A stretch of DNA of 47,017 nt, from the NCBI GenBank assembly GCA_013697785.1, contig JACCWE010000050.1, positions 1 through 47,017 on the forward strand, given 5' to 3'. Made by a program: the position numbers and the translations under genes. The notes under the pieces are model-generated. The model did no database searches and was not told the origin of the DNA. It saw nothing but the letters and a program-made list of their open reading frames with translations. The stretch comes from Gemmatimonadaceae bacterium. GTDB lineage: Bacteria; Gemmatimonadota; Gemmatimonadetes; Gemmatimonadales; Gemmatimonadaceae. Below, piece by piece: positions 16,661-26,996 of this stretch (its first letter is position 1; each line of letters opens with the position of its first letter).

Positions 16661-18451
16661 ATGCCTGACCTAGAAGAAGAGACCACCCCAACAGCGACGC
16701 TCTCGCAGCGCGACCAGCAGAAGGGACAGCTGCGCCTTCTCGCCCACGGCGACAACCGGTGGGACGAAGACGAGTACACGCCCGAGCAGGAAGCGGAGAT
16801 GATCGAGCTGTACGCGGGCACGCTCGCGTCGATCGATGAAGGAGAGATCGTCAAGTCGAAGGTCCTGGAGATCCGTGACAACATGGTCATCCTCGACATC
16901 GGCTTCAAGTCGGAGGGCGCCGTTCCGCTCGAAGAGTTCAAGGATCATCCCGACCTCAAGCCAGGTGACGAGGTCGAGGTGCTGCTCGAGCATCTCGAAG
17001 ACGCAGAAGGTTCGGTCGTTCTTTCGAAGAAGAAAGCCGACTTCATGCGCGTGTGGGAACGCATTCGTCAGGCGTACGAAACCGACCAGCCTGTGGAAGG
17101 CACGCTCGTCAAGAAGATCAAGGGTGGCGTGGTCGTCGACCTCATGGGCGTCGACGCATTCCTTCCGGGTTCGCAGATCGCGCTCCGTCGCGTCCCGAAC
17201 ATCGACGAGCTCCTGGGTCAGAAGTACGAGTTCAAGATCATCAAGCTCAACAAGCGCCGTCGGAACATCGTCGTCTCACGGCGCGTGATCCTCGAGGTCG
17301 AGCGGGCGGGCAAGCGCGAGAAGCTGATGAAGGAGCTCCAGAAGGATCAGGTGCGGAAGGGCGTGGTCAAGAACATCACGGACTTCGGCGCATTCATCGA
17401 TCTCGGCGGCGTGGATGGACTCCTCCACATCACCGACATGTCGTGGGGGCGCATCTCGCATCCGTCCGAGCTGGTGCACATCGGTCAGGAGCTCGAGGTC
17501 AAGATTCTCGACATCGATTGGGAGCGCGAGCGCATTTCGCTCGGCCTCAAGCAGCTCCAGAGCTACCCGTGGAAGGACGTGGCCGAGAAGTATCCGGTCG
17601 GCACGCGCGTCCAGGGGAAGGTCGTCTCGATCACGAACTACGGCGCGTTCATCGAGCTCGAGCCGGGCATCGAAGGACTCGTGCACATCAGCGAGATGAG
17701 CTGGACGCGCAACGTCCGTCACCCGTCGAAGCTCGTATCGATCGGCGAAGTGATCGAGGCGGTGGTGCTCAAGGTCGATCCGAACGAGGAGAAGATCTCG
17801 CTCGGCATGAAGCAGACGGAGCAGGATCCGTGGGTCGTGCTGCCGTACAAGTACCCGGTGGGCACTCGCATCAACGGCAAGGTTCGCAACCTCACGAGCT
17901 TCGGTGCATTCGTCGAGATCGAGCCGGGCATCGATGGGCTGATCCACATTTCCGACATGAGCTGGACGAAGCGTGTGCAGCATCCGTCGGAAGTGGTGAA
18001 GAAGGGTGACGCGGTGGATGTCGTCATTCTCAACATCGACGCCGAGAACAAGCGGATCTCGCTTGGACTCAAGCAGGCGATCGAGGATCCGTGGTTGAGC
18101 ATCGGTGAGAGCTATCCGGTGAACACGGATGTCAGCGGCCACGTTGTGCGTCTGATGGACAAGGGCGTCGTCGTCGACATCGGCAACGACATCGAAGGCT
18201 TCGTTCCGATCTCGCAGCTCAATCTCGGCAAGCCGGTCGTCAATCCCGCGGACGATGTGTACGAGGGCATGAAGTTCGACATGCGCGTGCTCGAGGTCGA
18301 TCCGATTCATCGCCGGATCGTGCTGACGGTGACGAACGTGCCGGAAGATCAGCCGCCGCGTCCGGAAACGCCGAGCAAGGTGATTCCGATGGACGAGGAG
18401 AACTCGCCGGCGCCGATCAACATGGACGAGGACGTCGACTCGATGGAGTAG
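16661..18451 (+). CDS. 30S ribosomal protein S1
   Basis: A 596-residue protein that helps the small ribosomal subunit bind mRNA. Six S1 (OB-fold) domains are visible, at about 50-120, 135-205, 220-290, 305-375, 392-462 and 478-550. The central ones carry near-identical cores (TDFGAFIDLGGVDGLLHITD, TNYGAFIELEPGIEGLVHIS, TSFGAFVEIEPGIDGLIHIS). The N-terminal 40 residues and the C-terminal tail are acidic. TTTAGGAGAAT before the ATG is a clear ribosome binding site. A 195-base leader separates it from cmk, so it probably has its own promoter. A strong terminator follows. Confidence 0.97.
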   Translation: MPDLEEETTPTATLSQRDQQKGQLRLLAHGDNRWDEDEYTPEQEAEMIELYAGTLASIDEGEIVKSKVLEIRDNMVILDIGFKSEGAVPLEEFKDHPDLKPGDEVEVLLEHLEDAEGSVVLSKKKADFMRVWERIRQAYETDQPVEGTLVKKIKGGVVVDLMGVDAFLPGSQIALRRVPNIDELLGQKYEFKIIKLNKRRRNIVVSRRVILEVERAGKREKLMKELQKDQVRKGVVKNITDFGAFIDLGGVDGLLHITDMSWGRISHPSELVHIGQELEVKILDIDWERERISLGLKQLQSYPWKDVAEKYPVGTRVQGKVVSITNYGAFIELEPGIEGLVHISEMSWTRNVRHPSKLVSIGEVIEAVVLKVDPNEEKISLGMKQTEQDPWVVLPYKYPVGTRINGKVRNLTSFGAFVEIEPGIDGLIHISDMSWTKRVQHPSEVVKKGDAVDVVILNIDAENKRISLGLKQAIEDPWLSIGESYPVNTDVSGHVVRLMDKGVVVDIGNDIEGFVPISQLNLGKPVVNPADDVYEGMKFDMRVLEVDPIHRRIVLTVTNVPEDQPPRPETPSKVIPMDEENSPAPINMDEDVDSME

Positions 18452-18469
18452 GCGATCTCGAATGAAAAC

Positions 18470-18507
18470 AAAAACGCCCCTCCGAAGAAATTCGGCGGGG
18501 CGTTTTT
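18470..18507. terminator. strong bidirectional intrinsic terminator after rpsA
   Basis: AAAAACGCCCC (18470-18480) pairs with GGGGCGTTTTT (18497-18507), and inside it CCGAA pairs with TTCGG around a GAAA loop. The A-rich left flank and T-rich right flank let it act on both strands, serving rpsA on the plus strand and the convergent gene at 18542 on the minus strand. Confidence 0.92.
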
Positions 18508-18541
18508 GCATCTGGTGGAAGAGTCGGCGCGGTCGGCTGTC

Positions 18542-19021
18542 CTACTTGACGCCAATGTATTTCCAGCTTTTATCGAAGATATATATAGCTTCGTAACCCG
18601 GCGCGAGCATGATGGTGTTCACGACTCCGTACGATGATCCGAGAGTGGCGACATAGAGCGTGTAGCTGTTGCGCTTCTGAAGCTGCTTCGCATCGAATGC
18701 CACTGCTGCCTTCGCGCATATCGATTTGTCGGCGACCAGGGCGACCTGCGACGGACTGACCTCCGCCAGACCCATCGTCGTCTTTTCAATCGTACCACCC
18801 ATGTCCGTCTTGCCGACAAATGCCTTGAGCTTCGCGACGAGGCGATCGCTTCTCGCGTCCCTGGCCGCACAGCTCCCCGTAATGGCTCGCGCACCGGTCA
18901 TACCCGCCGTTGCGGTCGCTGCGTTCATCATGAAAAGGGCCGTCGCGAACAGCATCATCGCCACTCGTCGCGACATCATCTTCGCCGCCGAGGACACGGC
19001 GGTGCTCCCTGCATCTTTCAT
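18542..19021 (-). CDS. secreted hypothetical protein
   Basis: A protein of up to 159 residues with no family I recognise. A signal peptide is evident from the second or third Met (MMSRRVAMMLFATALFMMNA, cleavage near ATAGM), so the start may be 18979 or 18976 rather than 19021. The mature part is about 115 residues, with two cysteines (CAARD and ICAK) that could form a disulfide, and an aromatic C-terminus ending in IYIFDKSWKYIGVK. It is a single gene, convergent with rpsA and sharing its terminator, and divergent from the S41 peptidase across a 209-base gap. Confidence 0.65.
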   Translation of the reverse strand: MKDAGSTAVSSAAKMMSRRVAMMLFATALFMMNAATATAGMTGARAITGSCAARDARSDRLVAKLKAFVGKTDMGGTIEKTTMGLAEVSPSQVALVADKSICAKAAVAFDAKQLQKRNSYTLYVATLGSSYGVVNTIMLAPGYEAIYIFDKSWKYIGVK

Positions 19022-19230
19022 GGGTCCCTCAGGGATCCTGGGTATGACGTTCGGGTCACCGTGTGCGGGAGTATAGCTCGCAGGCGTGGCGGATGCTCGA
19101 GATTGGAGGGTGAAGCCGGTTCAGCGTGGGATCGTGCTGACCGCCACGTACGGGCCGGGGTTCTTGCGTCGCGCATGCACGCTTCCCATCGTGTGCAACG
19201 GAAGGCGAACTTCTTCAGGCAGATTCGCAC

Positions 19231-20580
19231 ATGGGCGTCTTGGCTTCTCGAACTCGAAGTGCGCTGGCCATCGCCGCTGTGCTCGGGGTATCGCTCGTCG
19301 CGCTCCCAGTGCTTGCGAGTGCTCAAGCCGGAAATTTTCCGACTCCAGAGCGCAAGAAAATGCAGGAGATGCTGAGCGGAGTTCGGAGCGAAATCGCCGA
19401 GAACTATTACGATTCGACGTTTGGGGGCGTAAACCTCGCCGCCGCGTATGACTCGGCTTCCGCGCACATCCGCGATGCCGTGGCGCTCAGCGGAGCGCTC
19501 GGCGCCGTCGCGTGGTTTGCGCTGAATCTGAACGGCTCACATACGGTCTTCGCTCCGCCGTCCACGACCGTGCACGTCGACTACGGCTGGAACATGGCCA
19601 TGTTCGGCAACGCGTGCTTCGTGGTCGCCGTGAAGAAGGAGAGCGACGCCGCGAGGCAGGGCGTGCGCGTCGGGGATCAGGTATTGACGGTCGCGGGCTA
19701 TGCTCCTGCGCGCGCAAACCTGTGGCAGATCAACTATCTCCTCCGCGTCCTTCGCCCACAACCCACCCTCCACGCGACTCTTCGCGATCCGGGTGGCGGC
19801 ACGCGGGAGCTCGACCTGCGGGCAAAAGTCAGTCAGCACGGCGTCCTCATTGATATCAGCGGCGCCGACGGCGGTCGCGATATTGGGCAGCTCATACGGG
19901 AGGGTGAGAAGGACGCCGAGAGGACGCGCGGGCTCTCCATCGAATTCGGCGACGACCTGATCCTCTGGAAAATGCCGACCTTCGCGACGGGCTACGACGA
20001 TATCTATGACGTGTTGAAGCGCGCGAGAAGACGAAAGGCGCTCATCATCGACCTTCGCGGCAACGGCGGTGGCTACGTCAAGACAATGCTCGAGCTGGCC
20101 AAGCAGATGCAGCGCGACAGTCTCGTCCTCGGCATGTTGCACGAGCGCAGGAGAACATCACCTCTCGTCGCGAAGGGTAGGGGAAACGATGCCTTCACAG
20201 GCCAGCTGTTCATACTCGTCGACGCCCGCTCCGCGTCGGCTTCGGAGATTTTTGCGCGTGCGATGCAGCTATCCGGGCGTGCAATCGTCATTGGCGACCG
20301 CACCGCCGGCGCAGTGATGGAGGCGATGTATCATCCCAAGTCGATTGGAATAGAAACGAAAATGTTCTACGGAGTTCAGGTGACACAAGCGGACGTGATC
20401 ATGTCGGACGGCGGCCGACTCGAAGGCGTCGGCGTGAAGCCCGACGAGCTGTTGCTGCCGACGGCCGCCGACCTCGCCGCGCATCGCGATCCCGTGCTTG
20501 CGCGAGCGATCGCCCTTGCGGGCGTGCCGATCACCCCGGAGAAGGCGGGCTCGCTGTACCCGGACAAGACGGACCAGTAG
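19231..20580 (+). CDS. secreted S41-family peptidase, Ser/His type
   Basis: A 449-residue exported protease with a signal peptide (about 8-32, ending ASAQA). Residues about 110-180 form a PDZ-like domain ([18 protein letters not shown]). The catalytic domain has [11 protein letters not shown] (271-281) and the nucleophile motif RSASASE (probable Ser336). The lysine of C-terminal processing proteases, expected in GxxTxGK, is Ala361 here. A His in NGSHTVF (His104) fits the Ser/His arrangement of tricorn- and IRBP-like members. It is therefore probably not a classical Tsp/CtpA. The substrate is unknown. It stands alone, 49 bases before the carboxylase cluster. Confidence 0.85.
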   Translation: MGVLASRTRSALAIAAVLGVSLVALPVLASAQAGNFPTPERKKMQEMLSGVRSEIAENYYDSTFGGVNLAAAYDSASAHIRDAVALSGALGAVAWFALNLNGSHTVFAPPSTTVHVDYGWNMAMFGNACFVVAVKKESDAARQGVRVGDQVLTVAGYAPARANLWQINYLLRVLRPQPTLHATLRDPGGGTRELDLRAKVSQHGVLIDISGADGGRDIGQLIREGEKDAERTRGLSIEFGDDLILWKMPTFATGYDDIYDVLKRARRRKALIIDLRGNGGGYVKTMLELAKQMQRDSLVLGMLHERRRTSPLVAKGRGNDAFTGQLFILVDARSASASEIFARAMQLSGRAIVIGDRTAGAVMEAMYHPKSIGIETKMFYGVQVTQADVIMSDGGRLEGVGVKPDELLLPTAADLAAHRDPVLARAIALAGVPITPEKAGSLYPDKTDQ

Positions 20581-20629
20581 CAGACGCGCCGCTGGCTACC
20601 TCTCCCGTCCGGCGCTACTTTCCCCCCTC

Positions 20630-22179
<1,550 letters not shown>

Positions 22180-22180
<1 letters not shown>

Positions 22181-22686
22181 TGCCGCGTCCAAGCATCACG
22201 CTCCGACTGGGCGATCGCGTTCCGACATTCCTTCTGCGCGACGCGATCTCCGACAGCACGTTCGATCTCGACTCGCTGCTCGCAGGACATCGCGGGCTGC
22301 TGCTCGTCTTTCATCGGGGGATGTGGTGCCCGAGCTGCCGTCGTCAGCTCACCGAGCTCGAGGAGGCGCTGCCGACGCTCGAGGGCGCGGGGATCCGCGT
22401 CGCCGCGGTGCTCGCGCAGGCGTGGTACCGCGTACGCGTCTCACTCGAGAAGCTCGACAATCCGTACCGCTTTCCAATCCTGTGCGATGGCGATCGGAAG
22501 GTCGTGAAGGCATACGGCGTCTGGCATCCGCTCGGCATCGACGCGTTCAACAGCGCGCATCCGGCGTCGTTCCTCATCGACAGCGCGAGCATCCTGCGCT
22601 ACAGCTTCGTCGGCAGCACGCAGTTCCAGCGAGCGCCGATGGGCGACATCCTCTCCGTCGCCGAACGCGAGCTGCGTGTTCAATAA
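22180..22686 (+). CDS. peroxiredoxin-like (AhpC/TSA) thioredoxin-fold protein
   Basis: A 168-residue thioredoxin-fold protein. It begins LRLGDRVPTFLLRD, as AhpC/TSA proteins do, and has the active-site region VFHRGMWCPSCRRQL with Cys50 and Cys53, a CxxC in the peroxidatic position. These features suggest a thiol peroxidase or redox partner; the substrate is not evident. No signal peptide is seen. It starts inside the stop codon of the carboxyltransferase gene, and its last 11 bases overlap the GTG start of the biotin carboxylase, so it is translationally locked between two carboxylase subunit genes, which is unusual. Confidence 0.85.
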
Positions 22687-24202
22687 GGTCCTCATCGCGA
22701 ATCGCGGTGAGATCGCGCTTCGCATCGTTCGTGCATGCAGAGAGCTCGGTGTCGCCTCGGTCGCGGTCTACAGCGACGCGGATGCGTCGGCGCCGCACGC
22801 GCGCGAGGCCGACGAGGCGGTGAACATCGGGCCGGCGCCATCGCGCGAGAGCTACCTCCGCGCGGACAAGCTGATCGAGGCGGCGAAGCGCACGGGCGCG
22901 CAGGCCATTCATCCAGGCTACGGCTTTCTCTCCGAGCGCGAGCACTTCGCGCGCGCGGTCGTGGAGGCGGGGCTCGTCTTCATCGGGCCGCCGGCATCGG
23001 CGATCGCCGCCGTCGGCAGCAAGACAGCGGCGCGCGCGCTCGCCGCGACTGCCAATGTGCCGGTGGTGCCCGGCACCACCGAGCCGCTGCGCGATGCGAG
23101 CGAGGCCGAGTCGGTAGCGAAGAGTCTCGGCTATCCGGTGCTGCTCAAGGCCTCGGCCGGCGGCGGAGGGAAGGGGATGCGCATCGTCCACTCCGCCGCG
23201 GAGCTCGCGAGCGCGCTCGCGAGCGCGAAGCGCGAGGCGATGACCTCGTTCGGCGACGACGCAGTGTATGTCGAGAAGTACATCGCCGGACCGCGCCACG
23301 TCGAGATCCAGGTGCTGGGCGACATGCACGGCACCATGCACTCGCTCGGCGAGCGGGAGTGCTCCATTCAGCGCCGACACCAGAAGATGATCGAGGAGGC
23401 GCCGAGCGTCGCGGTGACGCCGGAGCTGCGGAAGAAGATGGGCGACACGGCAGTGCGGATGGCGAAAGCTGCCGGCTACGTGAATGCGGGAACGTGCGAG
23501 TTTCTCCTCGCCGCCGATGGGAATTTCTACTTTCTGGAGATGAACACGCGCCTCCAGGTCGAGCATCCTGTGACGGAGCTCGTGAGCGGGCTCGATCTCG
23601 TGCAGTGGCAGCTTCGCATCGCGGCCGGCGAGCGGCTGCCGACCGCGCCGATGATGACCGAGCCGCGCGGCTGGGCGATCGAGTGCCGGATCACGAGCGA
23701 GGATGCGGGGAACGACTTTCTTCCGTCGACGGGAACGATCTCCTTCCTCCGCGTGCCGGGTGGACCCGGTGTACGCTGGGACGGCGGCGTCGGCGCGGGA
23801 AGTGAGATCGGGCTGCACTACGATCCGCTGCTCGGAAAGCTCATCGTGTGGGCGGGGACGCGCGACGAGGCGATAGCGCGCATGCGGCGCGCGCTCCTCG
23901 AGCTCACGATCGTCGGCGTGGAGACGTCGCGCGATTTTCATCTGCGCGTGATGGATGATGTGGAGTTTCAGCGCGGCGCGATCGACATCCAGTGGCTCGA
24001 GCGACGGCTGCCATCGCTCACCGCTGGCGGCTCGACCCCCGACGGGGAGATCGCCGTGGCGATCGCCGCCGCGCTTCTTGCCGAGAGCGAGCGCGCGGGG
24101 CGGCTCGCGGCATCGAACGGCGCGGGCGGAACAGCAAACGGTGCGAGCAGCCACGATGCCTGGCGCGACGCAGGCATCCGCGACGGACTGCGGCGCCGCT
24201 AG
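22676..24202 (+). CDS. biotin carboxylase (alpha) subunit of acyl-CoA carboxylase
   Basis: A 508-residue ATP-grasp enzyme that carboxylates biotin using ATP and bicarbonate. The biotin carboxylase N-domain opens with FNKVLIANRGEIALRI; AIHPGYGFLSE, the ATP-binding glycine loop SAGGGGKGMRI, and EMNTRLQVEHPVTE (catalytic region) follow. There is no biotin-carrier domain, in contrast to fused actinobacterial alpha subunits. After the domain ends (near 450) is a low-complexity Ala/Gly/Ser tail of about 55 residues. Its GTG start overlaps the peroxiredoxin gene by 11 bases, and its stop overlaps the GTG of the methyltransferase gene. The biotin carrier is encoded at 25428. Confidence 0.93.
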   Translation: MFNKVLIANRGEIALRIVRACRELGVASVAVYSDADASAPHAREADEAVNIGPAPSRESYLRADKLIEAAKRTGAQAIHPGYGFLSEREHFARAVVEAGLVFIGPPASAIAAVGSKTAARALAATANVPVVPGTTEPLRDASEAESVAKSLGYPVLLKASAGGGGKGMRIVHSAAELASALASAKREAMTSFGDDAVYVEKYIAGPRHVEIQVLGDMHGTMHSLGERECSIQRRHQKMIEEAPSVAVTPELRKKMGDTAVRMAKAAGYVNAGTCEFLLAADGNFYFLEMNTRLQVEHPVTELVSGLDLVQWQLRIAAGERLPTAPMMTEPRGWAIECRITSEDAGNDFLPSTGTISFLRVPGGPGVRWDGGVGAGSEIGLHYDPLLGKLIVWAGTRDEAIARMRRALLELTIVGVETSRDFHLRVMDDVEFQRGAIDIQWLERRLPSLTAGGSTPDGEIAVAIAAALLAESERAGRLAASNGAGGTANGASSHDAWRDAGIRDGLRRR

Positions 24203-25431
24203 TGGCCTCCATCTCCGTGACCGTCGAGTCGATTGCCGCGGGCGGCGACGGCGTCGCGCGCGCCGAGGGCTTCGTGGTATTCGTCCCTCGCTCGGCACCC
24301 GGCGATGTCGGCACGGTCGACATCGCGATGCGCGGCTCGTTCGCGCGGGCGGAGTTCGTGCGCCTCGAGCACCCCGCGCCGAGCAGGGTGGAGCCGCCCT
24401 GCCCGCACTATACGATGGATCGCTGTGGTGGTTGCCAGCTGCAGCACATGGAGTATGCCGCGCAGCTCGCTGCGAAGAGCGGGATCATCCGCGACTCGAT
24501 CACGCGCATCGGAAAGCGCTCGATCACCGCGCCCGAAGTTCTGCCGAGCGCGAAACAATGGCGCTATCGCCGCAAGCTCACGCTCGCGATGCGGCGAAGC
24601 GGCGCGCGATGGATAGCCGGACTCCATCCCTACGATTCGCCGCACAAGGTCTTCGCGTTGAATGATTGCCCGATCACGGACGAGCGCGTCGTCACGATCT
24701 GGAAGGAGATCATGTCGGCGCAGTCGATGTTTCCGATCGCGTCGGCGCTGCGCGGCGCGGTGCGGATCGACGAGGCCGGCGCGACCTTCGTCCTCGAGGG
24801 CGGCGACGTTTGGCCCGAGGCGCCTCGTTTTTTCGAGTCCGTTTCCTCCCTGAACGCGCTCTGGTGGATTCCGGAGAAGAAGCGTCGTCGTCTCATGCAG
24901 CAGCGCGGCGACTCCAACGCGCTCGGCGCATCGTTCGTGCAGGTCAACGCGCCTGTCGCCGCGCAGATGCACGACTACGTACTCGAACGCGTCCTCGCGC
25001 ACAATCCGGCAAAGGTGATCGATGGCTACTCGGGCGCGGGCGAGCTCGCGCTCGCGCTTGCAGCCACCGGAGTGCGTGTCTCCGCCATCGAGCTCGATTC
25101 CGACGCCTCATCACACGCGACCGTGAAGCTGCCTGGCGGCTCGACATCGGTATCCGCAAAAGTCGAAGCGGTGCTCGGCTCGCTCCTCCCCGCCGACGTC
25201 GTCGTGCTCAACCCGCCGCGCACGGGAGTCGACGGTCGCGTAACCGAACAGCTCGGGCAGAGTGATCCCGCGCCGCGCGCGATCGTCTACGTGAGCTGCA
25301 ATCCGGCGACGCTCGCGCGCGATCTCACTCGCATGCCGGGCTACCGTATCGCCTCGCTCCGCGCATACGACATGTTCCCGCAAACCGCCCATGTCGAAAC
25401 CGTGTGCGAGCTCGTTCCGGCGAACGCGTGA
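24202..25431 (+). CDS. RlmD/TrmA-family RNA (uracil-5-)-methyltransferase
   Basis: A 409-residue SAM-dependent enzyme that methylates C5 of uridine in rRNA or tRNA. A TRAM-like domain begins the protein (VTVESIAAGGDGVAR). Four cysteines with RlmD-like spacing (67, 75, 78 and 156; CPHYTMDRCGGC and NDCP) would hold a 4Fe-4S cluster. SAM-binding DGYSGAGELALALA, NPPRTG, and the catalytic Cys in VSCNPATLARDL (about 366), with the base in HVETV (about Glu399), complete the fold. RlmD is favoured over TrmA by the cluster; the exact uridine is not determined. The GTG start overlaps the accC stop, and its own TGA overlaps the biotin-carrier GTG. Confidence 0.9.
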   Translation: MASISVTVESIAAGGDGVARAEGFVVFVPRSAPGDVGTVDIAMRGSFARAEFVRLEHPAPSRVEPPCPHYTMDRCGGCQLQHMEYAAQLAAKSGIIRDSITRIGKRSITAPEVLPSAKQWRYRRKLTLAMRRSGARWIAGLHPYDSPHKVFALNDCPITDERVVTIWKEIMSAQSMFPIASALRGAVRIDEAGATFVLEGGDVWPEAPRFFESVSSLNALWWIPEKKRRRLMQQRGDSNALGASFVQVNAPVAAQMHDYVLERVLAHNPAKVIDGYSGAGELALALAATGVRVSAIELDSDASSHATVKLPGGSTSVSAKVEAVLGSLLPADVVVLNPPRTGVDGRVTEQLGQSDPAPRAIVYVSCNPATLARDLTRMPGYRIASLRAYDMFPQTAHVETVCELVPANA

Positions 25432-25928
25432 TTTACGTCGTCGAGGTAAACGGCCAGCGGTACAACGTCGACGTGCGAGAGGGAACCGTAATAGTTGACG
25501 GAGTCAACTATCGTGCTTCGCTCCAGCAGGTCGCCGGGACGCCGGTGCGTATCGTGAGCGTGAACGACGCCGTGCACCGCATGGTGATGCGCGAGCGCGT
25601 CGCGCGCGGCCGTTATCGCCTGTGGCTCGACGGACATCGCTACGACGCCGAGGCCCTCGACTCGCGTGCGCGGGCGATCCGCGAGATGCAGGCGTCGGTC
25701 GCGAAGCCCGCCGGGCCGGCGCCGCTTCGCGCGCCCATGCCCGGACTGATCGTGCAGCTGCGTGTGAAAGCGGGCGACATGATCGCGGCCGGCGACGGCC
25801 TCGTCGTCATGGAGGCGATGAAGATGGAGAACGAGCTCCGCGCGCCGGCCGCCGGGAAGGTCAAAGCCGTTCACGTCATCGTTGGCGCGGCTGTGGAGAA
25901 GGGCGCGCTTCTCGTGGAGCTCGAGTAG
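25428..25928 (+). CDS. biotin carboxyl carrier protein
   Basis: A 166-residue biotin carrier. The C-terminal biotinyl domain (about 95-166) has the biotinylation motif EAMKMEN with acceptor Lys122, preceded by RAPMPGLIVQLRVKAGD, and it ends at the domain boundary. The N-terminal 80 residues (YVVEVNGQRYNVDV, RYRLWLDGHRYDAEAL) resemble the beta-rich region before the carrier domain in propionyl-CoA carboxylase alpha chains, rather than the Ala/Pro-rich linker of AccB. This suggests a split alpha subunit with the accC gene. The GTG at 25428 overlaps the methyltransferase stop. It is the last gene of the operon and is convergent with a lipoprotein gene 12 bases away. Confidence 0.9.
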   Translation: MIYVVEVNGQRYNVDVREGTVIVDGVNYRASLQQVAGTPVRIVSVNDAVHRMVMRERVARGRYRLWLDGHRYDAEALDSRARAIREMQASVAKPAGPAPLRAPMPGLIVQLRVKAGDMIAAGDGLVVMEAMKMENELRAPAAGKVKAVHVIVGAAVEKGALLVELE

Positions 25929-25940
25929 CCGTCGCCGCGC

Positions 25941-26441
25941 CTACCGGAGCGCCGTGGTGTCCCGCACGAGCCGCCCCGACCCGATCTGCCCCGCCAGCTT
26001 CGCCAGCGACCAGCGCCCATCCCTGCCGTCCATCGGGAGCGCGAAGTTGAGATTGTTGTCGATCACGCCAGGGTTGAGATCCACCCGCAGCATCTTTCCC
26101 TCGATGTCCCAGCGCATCACCTGCTTCCGCGTCGCGACCGCGGTCGTCAGTGCATCGGGGAGGTAGCCGAGCACTGCGCCTTCGCCGCTGTTGTCCTCGC
26201 AGCGTTTGTGGTTGAGCAGCGTGTGGAGATTGATGGTCACGGGGTAGACCTTCCCCTTGAGCCGCTGGGCGTCCGTCCCGGCTCGCGAGGTCAGTGTGTC
26301 GACTACCAGATACACGTGCTGCACCACCGAATATCCGTTGCACAGGTCGCTGATCCGCTCGCTCACTGGATGGCTGCACCCGGCCACCCCGAGTACAGAC
26401 AGGGATCCCACCAGTACCACGCTGCGCAGATGCGTTGACAA
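25941..26441 (-). CDS. hypothetical lipoprotein
   Basis: A 166-residue protein with a clear lipoprotein signal: a basic N-terminus, hydrophobic VVLVGSLSVLGV and lipobox VAGC with Cys22. I do not recognise the mature domain. It begins with two more cysteines (CNGYSVV and KRCED) and ends with a beta-rich part (MRWDIEGKMLRVDLNPGVID). It is divergent from rplM, whose leader and promoter lie in the 102-base gap, and convergent with the biotin carrier gene. It may be membrane-anchored on the periplasmic side; no function is evident. Confidence 0.7.
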   Translation of the reverse strand: MSTHLRSVVLVGSLSVLGVAGCSHPVSERISDLCNGYSVVQHVYLVVDTLTSRAGTDAQRLKGKVYPVTINLHTLLNHKRCEDNSGEGAVLGYLPDALTTAVATRKQVMRWDIEGKMLRVDLNPGVIDNNLNFALPMDGRDGRWSLAKLAGQIGSGRLVRDTTALR

Positions 26442-26495
26442 CGCCTAACTCCTTTCGTAGCTTAAGAGTCTGCCCCAAACGCCTAGTTGGGCGAT

Positions 26496-26514
26496 GCGCT
26501 CCCTTTCGGAGCGC
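26496..26514 (+). promoter_or_regulatory. hairpin in the rplM-rpsI leader
   Basis: GCGCTCC (26496-26502) and GGAGCGC (26508-26514) form a perfect 7-bp stem with a CTTTC loop, 29 bases before the rplM ATG. A second inverted pair just upstream (GCCCCAA and TTGGGC, about 26472-26492) allows a further stem with one bulge. Position suggests a leader of the ribosomal protein operon, possibly for autoregulation; no T tract follows, so it is not a standard terminator. Confidence 0.45.
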
Positions 26515-26543
26515 AATCGCTCTGCATGCCATTTTCGACGCAC

Positions 26544-26996
26544 ATGAGATCAACTTACACCGCAACACCGAGCGACATCGAGCACAAATGGTTCGTAGTC
26601 GACGCCGAGGGGATGGTGCTCGGACGACTCGCCGCCGAAGTCGCACAGATCATACGCGGCAAGCACAAGCCGATGTTTACGCCGCACATGGATACGGGTG
26701 ACAACGTCATCGTCATCAACGCGTCCAAGGTGAAGGTCACCGGCCGCAAGGCTGAGCAGAAGCGCTACTTCCATCACACCGGTTACATGGGACACGAGCG
26801 CTTCACGCCGTTCGCCACCATGATCGCCAAGCATCCGGATCGTGTGATCGAGAAGGCCGTCTACGGCATGCTTCCGAAGACCGCGCTCGGCCGCCAGGTG
26901 CTGCGTCTCAAGCTGCGTGTCTACGCGGATGCGGATCACCCGCACACCGCGCAGCAGCCAACCGTCCTCAAACTTCGTCAGAGCGAGAGCAAGTAA
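26544..26996 (+). CDS. 50S ribosomal protein L13
   Basis: A 150-residue large-subunit protein. It shows STYTATPSDIEHKWFVVDAE at the N-terminus, LGRLAAEVAQIIRGKHKP, DNVIVINASKVKVTGRKA, KRYFHHTGYMG and the C-terminal LRVYADADHPHTAQQP, all canonical for L13. I chose the ATG at 26544 because family homology starts there; in-frame starts at 26526 and 26487 would add leader-encoded residues. rpsI follows with its ATG inside the TAA stop region, the usual rplM-rpsI pair. Confidence 0.96.
   Translation: MRSTYTATPSDIEHKWFVVDAEGMVLGRLAAEVAQIIRGKHKPMFTPHMDTGDNVIVINASKVKVTGRKAEQKRYFHHTGYMGHERFTPFATMIAKHPDRVIEKAVYGMLPKTALGRQVLRLKLRVYADADHPHTAQQPTVLKLRQSESK

Noticed and set aside
17360-18130. Tandem DNA repeats of about 260 bases
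   Set aside because: They are the homologous S1 domains of rpsA, diverged at DNA level, not a mobile or satellite repeat.
17276-18511. 411-codon minus-strand open frame opposite rpsA, with repeated segments
   Set aside because: The repeats mirror the S1 domains on the other strand, so they are not an independent repeat protein.
22574-24298. 574-codon minus-strand open frame opposite the biotin carboxylase
   Set aside because: Shadow of accC; Arg-rich translation with no recognisable domain.
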